This document shows, piece by piece, positions 62,400 to 64,000 of a stretch of DNA of 64,000 nt (positions are counted from its first letter, which is position 1; every line of letters begins with the position of its first letter). The stretch spans positions 552,518-616,517 of the forward strand of contig NZ_KI912148.1 of NCBI RefSeq assembly GCF_000517105.1. Reading direction: 5' to 3'. Below the pieces are notes generated by a model. It was not told where the DNA came from. It saw only the letters and a program-made list of their open reading frames with translations, and searched no databases. This stretch comes from Fischerella sp. PCC 9605. GTDB lineage: Bacteria > Cyanobacteriota > Cyanobacteriia > Cyanobacteriales > Nostocaceae. A program made the position numbers and the translations under genes.

Positions 62400-62793
62400 T
62401 AGTCTCATTCTCTCGCACAATCTTGGGCAAGGGCAAAGCTTCATCTTCACCCAAGTTCATAGTCGCAATTTTTTCTGGCTCTGTTTGTTGTAATGTTCGC
62501 AATAATGCGACACTCTGATTCAATAACTCATCTACATCTATGCCACCGTAAACGGATGGGTAACGACGCAGGCGATTGCTGCCTTCTCCGAGCAAGATTG
62601 TAGCACCTCGCCAGTTACGATTACCCAGATGATATAGCGCTACGGCAATTTGTAAAATTCCTTGATAAAAGGTTTTTTCTGGCTCTGTTGCTTCTATCCA
62701 CAGAGCCTCTAAGGTATCATGACAGTCATAGAATTCCCCAGCATTAAACTGCTCTATACTTTGCCAAAATTGCTGGGGCAGGTCATCAGTCAT
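62392..62793 (-). CDS. DUF309 family protein
   Basis: This 133-residue all-helical protein has the DUF309 pattern, with the His and Glu residues of EFYDCHDTLEALWIEA and the later QIAVALYHLGNRNWRGA and LLGEGSNRLRRYP. The family is widespread in bacteria and its function is unknown. The last two residues and the stop codon lie within a 14-bp tandem repeat, so the C-terminus may be variable. ATG at 62793 is natural. It is alone, between the lpt genes and ftrC. Confidence 0.88.
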   Translation of the reverse strand: MTDDLPQQFWQSIEQFNAGEFYDCHDTLEALWIEATEPEKTFYQGILQIAVALYHLGNRNWRGATILLGEGSNRLRRYPSVYGGIDVDELLNQSVALLRTLQQTEPEKIATMNLGEDEALPLPKIVRENETRE

Positions 62794-62899
62794 TAGTTAT
62801 GAATTAGTTATCAATGAATGAATTGCCTTGTTTTGATCTACCAGTTACCAGTGGACAATTACCTGGCCACTGTTTACTGGTTACTGTTCACTGATTCGG

Positions 62900-63265
62900 T
62901 CAACCCATGCCATCTCGCACTTGTTTGATTGTTTCTAGAGAAATTTCTTGTTTGTCTCCAGCAAATTCATTATCTGGGGTGAGGAATAACATGCAGTGGC
63001 ACTCTTTACGCTCCCGCATTGGTACGCAGGGACAGTTCCAATAAGCAGCGTTCACCTCAGCTTCTTTGTCTTCGTAGTGGCGACAGGGGCATAAAGGAGA
63101 TCCGAGTTCATCTTTGTGTTTGGCAAGTCCTTCGATTACCACTGCGGTTACAGAAGGTTCAGAACAGAAGTATGTTCCAGTGCGCTTAGCATATTGTTCG
63201 GAAAAATGCCGCATTGCTTCTAAATTCTTGTCGCTGGATTTTGAGTTTACTTCTGGTGAGATCAT
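62900..63265 (-). CDS. ftrC: Ferredoxin-thioredoxin reductase, catalytic subunit
   Basis: This 121-residue protein contains the cysteine pattern of the FTR catalytic chain: TYFCSEPSVT, SPLCPCRHY, YWNCPCVPMRERKECHC. These bind a 4Fe-4S cluster and form the redox-active disulphide that passes electrons from ferredoxin to thioredoxin in the light. The variable subunit is not nearby. ATG at 63265 is clear and the length is normal. It occurs in oxygenic phototrophs and supports the cyanobacterial assignment. Confidence 0.93.
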   Translation of the reverse strand: MISPEVNSKSSDKNLEAMRHFSEQYAKRTGTYFCSEPSVTAVVIEGLAKHKDELGSPLCPCRHYEDKEAEVNAAYWNCPCVPMRERKECHCMLFLTPDNEFAGDKQEISLETIKQVRDGMG

Positions 63266-63488
63266 AGGGACGGCTACTCATAATTTACACATTTCTTTGC
63301 ATTGTACCGCAGCCTTAGTAAGCTATTACTGGGGAGAATCCCCCCTTTTGTTAGCCGCTCCAAATTAGCTATATTTCCTCAAATACTCGTCTGTTCAGCT
63401 TTCTGGGATCGCCAACAGCAAGAAGCATAGTTGTTAACTTTTGTAATTTATAGGCATTGGAATTATGAATACATGAAATTTGAATCAA

Positions 63489-63998
63489 CTATGAACTAAA
63501 GGTTTGTTGTAGTTGAGTTTCCAGTTTTTGTTCTGATTGCAGAACTATACCAGGACAATCTCTATTCACTACTGCTTGTTCTTGTGGTGCTTGCAGACTT
63601 TGCCACAATACCCAACGACTACCATCAGGAAGCGAGGAGAGAGTTAAGGGGTTTTGTGTCAGCCAAATCAAGGGGTAGCTTGTAGGAAGGGGATTGGTAG
63701 CATCTTCGCTAAAGTTAGTTGCTGCCAGGGTTTCCATCATAACGCGATCGCCTTTAACTAAACCAGTAGATGCTGTCCACAGTTGCACCTGCATTTGCTG
63801 TCGCTGTGCATAAAAATACAGCGAAGCTGCGGCAATTACTGCTTGTTCAAAGTTGGATTCTTCCCAGTTAGCGCTGCTATCAAGGGCGATAACTGTTTCG
63901 TGACCAGCAGTAACAATTTCTAACTCTCGCACTCGTAATTCTCCGTAGCGAGCGCTAGTGCGCCAGTGGATCAGACGCATGGGATCGCCAATGCGGTA
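63489..63998 (-). CDS. DUF58 protein, C-terminal part (gene runs off the window)
   Basis: This is the last 169 codons of a gene that begins outside the window. The frame is open to the edge and reads YRIGDPMRLIHWRTSARYGEL. The motif GDPxRxIHWRxSAR is diagnostic of DUF58 proteins, followed by the von Willebrand-like part (VIALDSSANWEESNFEQAV). DUF58 proteins often accompany MoxR ATPases and transglutaminase-like proteins, but no neighbour is visible. The first Met at 63980 is internal. Confidence 0.88.
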   Translation of the reverse strand, partial: YRIGDPMRLIHWRTSARYGELRVRELEIVTAGHETVIALDSSANWEESNFEQAVIAAASLYFYAQRQQMQVQLWTASTGLVKGDRVMMETLAATNFSEDATNPLPTSYPLIWLTQNPLTLSSLPDGSRWVLWQSLQAPQEQAVVNRDCPGIVLQSEQKLETQLQQTFSS

Positions 63999-64000
63999 AG

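Overview
This 64 kb window is chromosomal DNA of a filamentous, probably heterocyst-forming (Nostocales-type) cyanobacterium. The evidence is a psbA gene for photosystem II D1, a ferredoxin-thioredoxin reductase catalytic subunit, cyanobacterial-type phosphoenolpyruvate carboxylase, several small proteins that I recognise as cyanobacteria-specific families, very frequent HIP1 octamers (GCGATCGC), and abundant heptamer-type short tandem repeats of the TAGTTAG, AGTCAAA and AATTATG kinds between genes. The species cannot be named from the sequence.

Layout. 1-5.4 kb: 3' end of dxr with its terminator, a small membrane protein, a hotdog thioesterase, a secreted TPR-CHAT protein and a DUF1815-type protein. 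5.4-14.2 kb: sdhA, a small membrane protein, two damaged genes (one frameshifted by a 13-bp tandem duplication, one oxidoreductase interrupted by an in-frame TAA), an alpha/beta hydrolase, YjbQ, an aminotransferase behind a Kir-type potassium channel, and a small secreted basic protein. 14.2-25.7 kb: a divergent MetK paralogue, a P-type cation ATPase with an extra N-terminal domain, a Uma2 protein, hemD, a fasciclin protein, a GST, a HerA-like ATPase and a PD-(D/E)XK homing-endonuclease-like protein. 25.7-31 kb: tRNA-Arg(UCU), small conserved proteins and ppc. 31-37 kb: a DUF1574 plus MBOAT acyltransferase pair, then psbA with two downstream hairpins. 37-44.4 kb: a manganese-type ABC transporter (mntB, mntA, divergent mntC), an XRE regulator, a small unknown gene, typA and ygfZ. 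44.6-51.6 kb: three large minus-strand membrane proteins (coiled-coil/TPR, coiled-coil, Ser/Thr kinase). 51.7-59.3 kb: small unknown genes, a hydrolase, ChaB, a pentapeptide/TPR protein, TenA, relics of ilvD and of a cytochrome P450, a low-complexity membrane protein and a PAP2 phosphatase. 59.3-64 kb: LptF/G, LptB and LptA in LPS-export order, DUF309, ftrC and the 3' part of a DUF58 gene.

Most genes are housekeeping. The unusual material is of three kinds. First, domain reuse: the PAP2 phosphatase at 58316 carries two segments that match separate parts of the P-type ATPase at 15644, so it looks like a chimera. Second, small repeats that affect genes: a 106-bp inverted-repeat-ended element occurs twice at 94 percent identity and supplies the stop codon of one gene, heptamer repeats fill the N-terminus of mntC and form the start of mntB, and G-rich repeats sit inside ppc. 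Third, gene decay: at least three loci carry clear small lesions, two of them exact short tandem duplications. I did not find a CRISPR array, a prophage, an intact insertion sequence or a recognisable biosynthetic cluster, and nothing here is a convincing complete new defence system.
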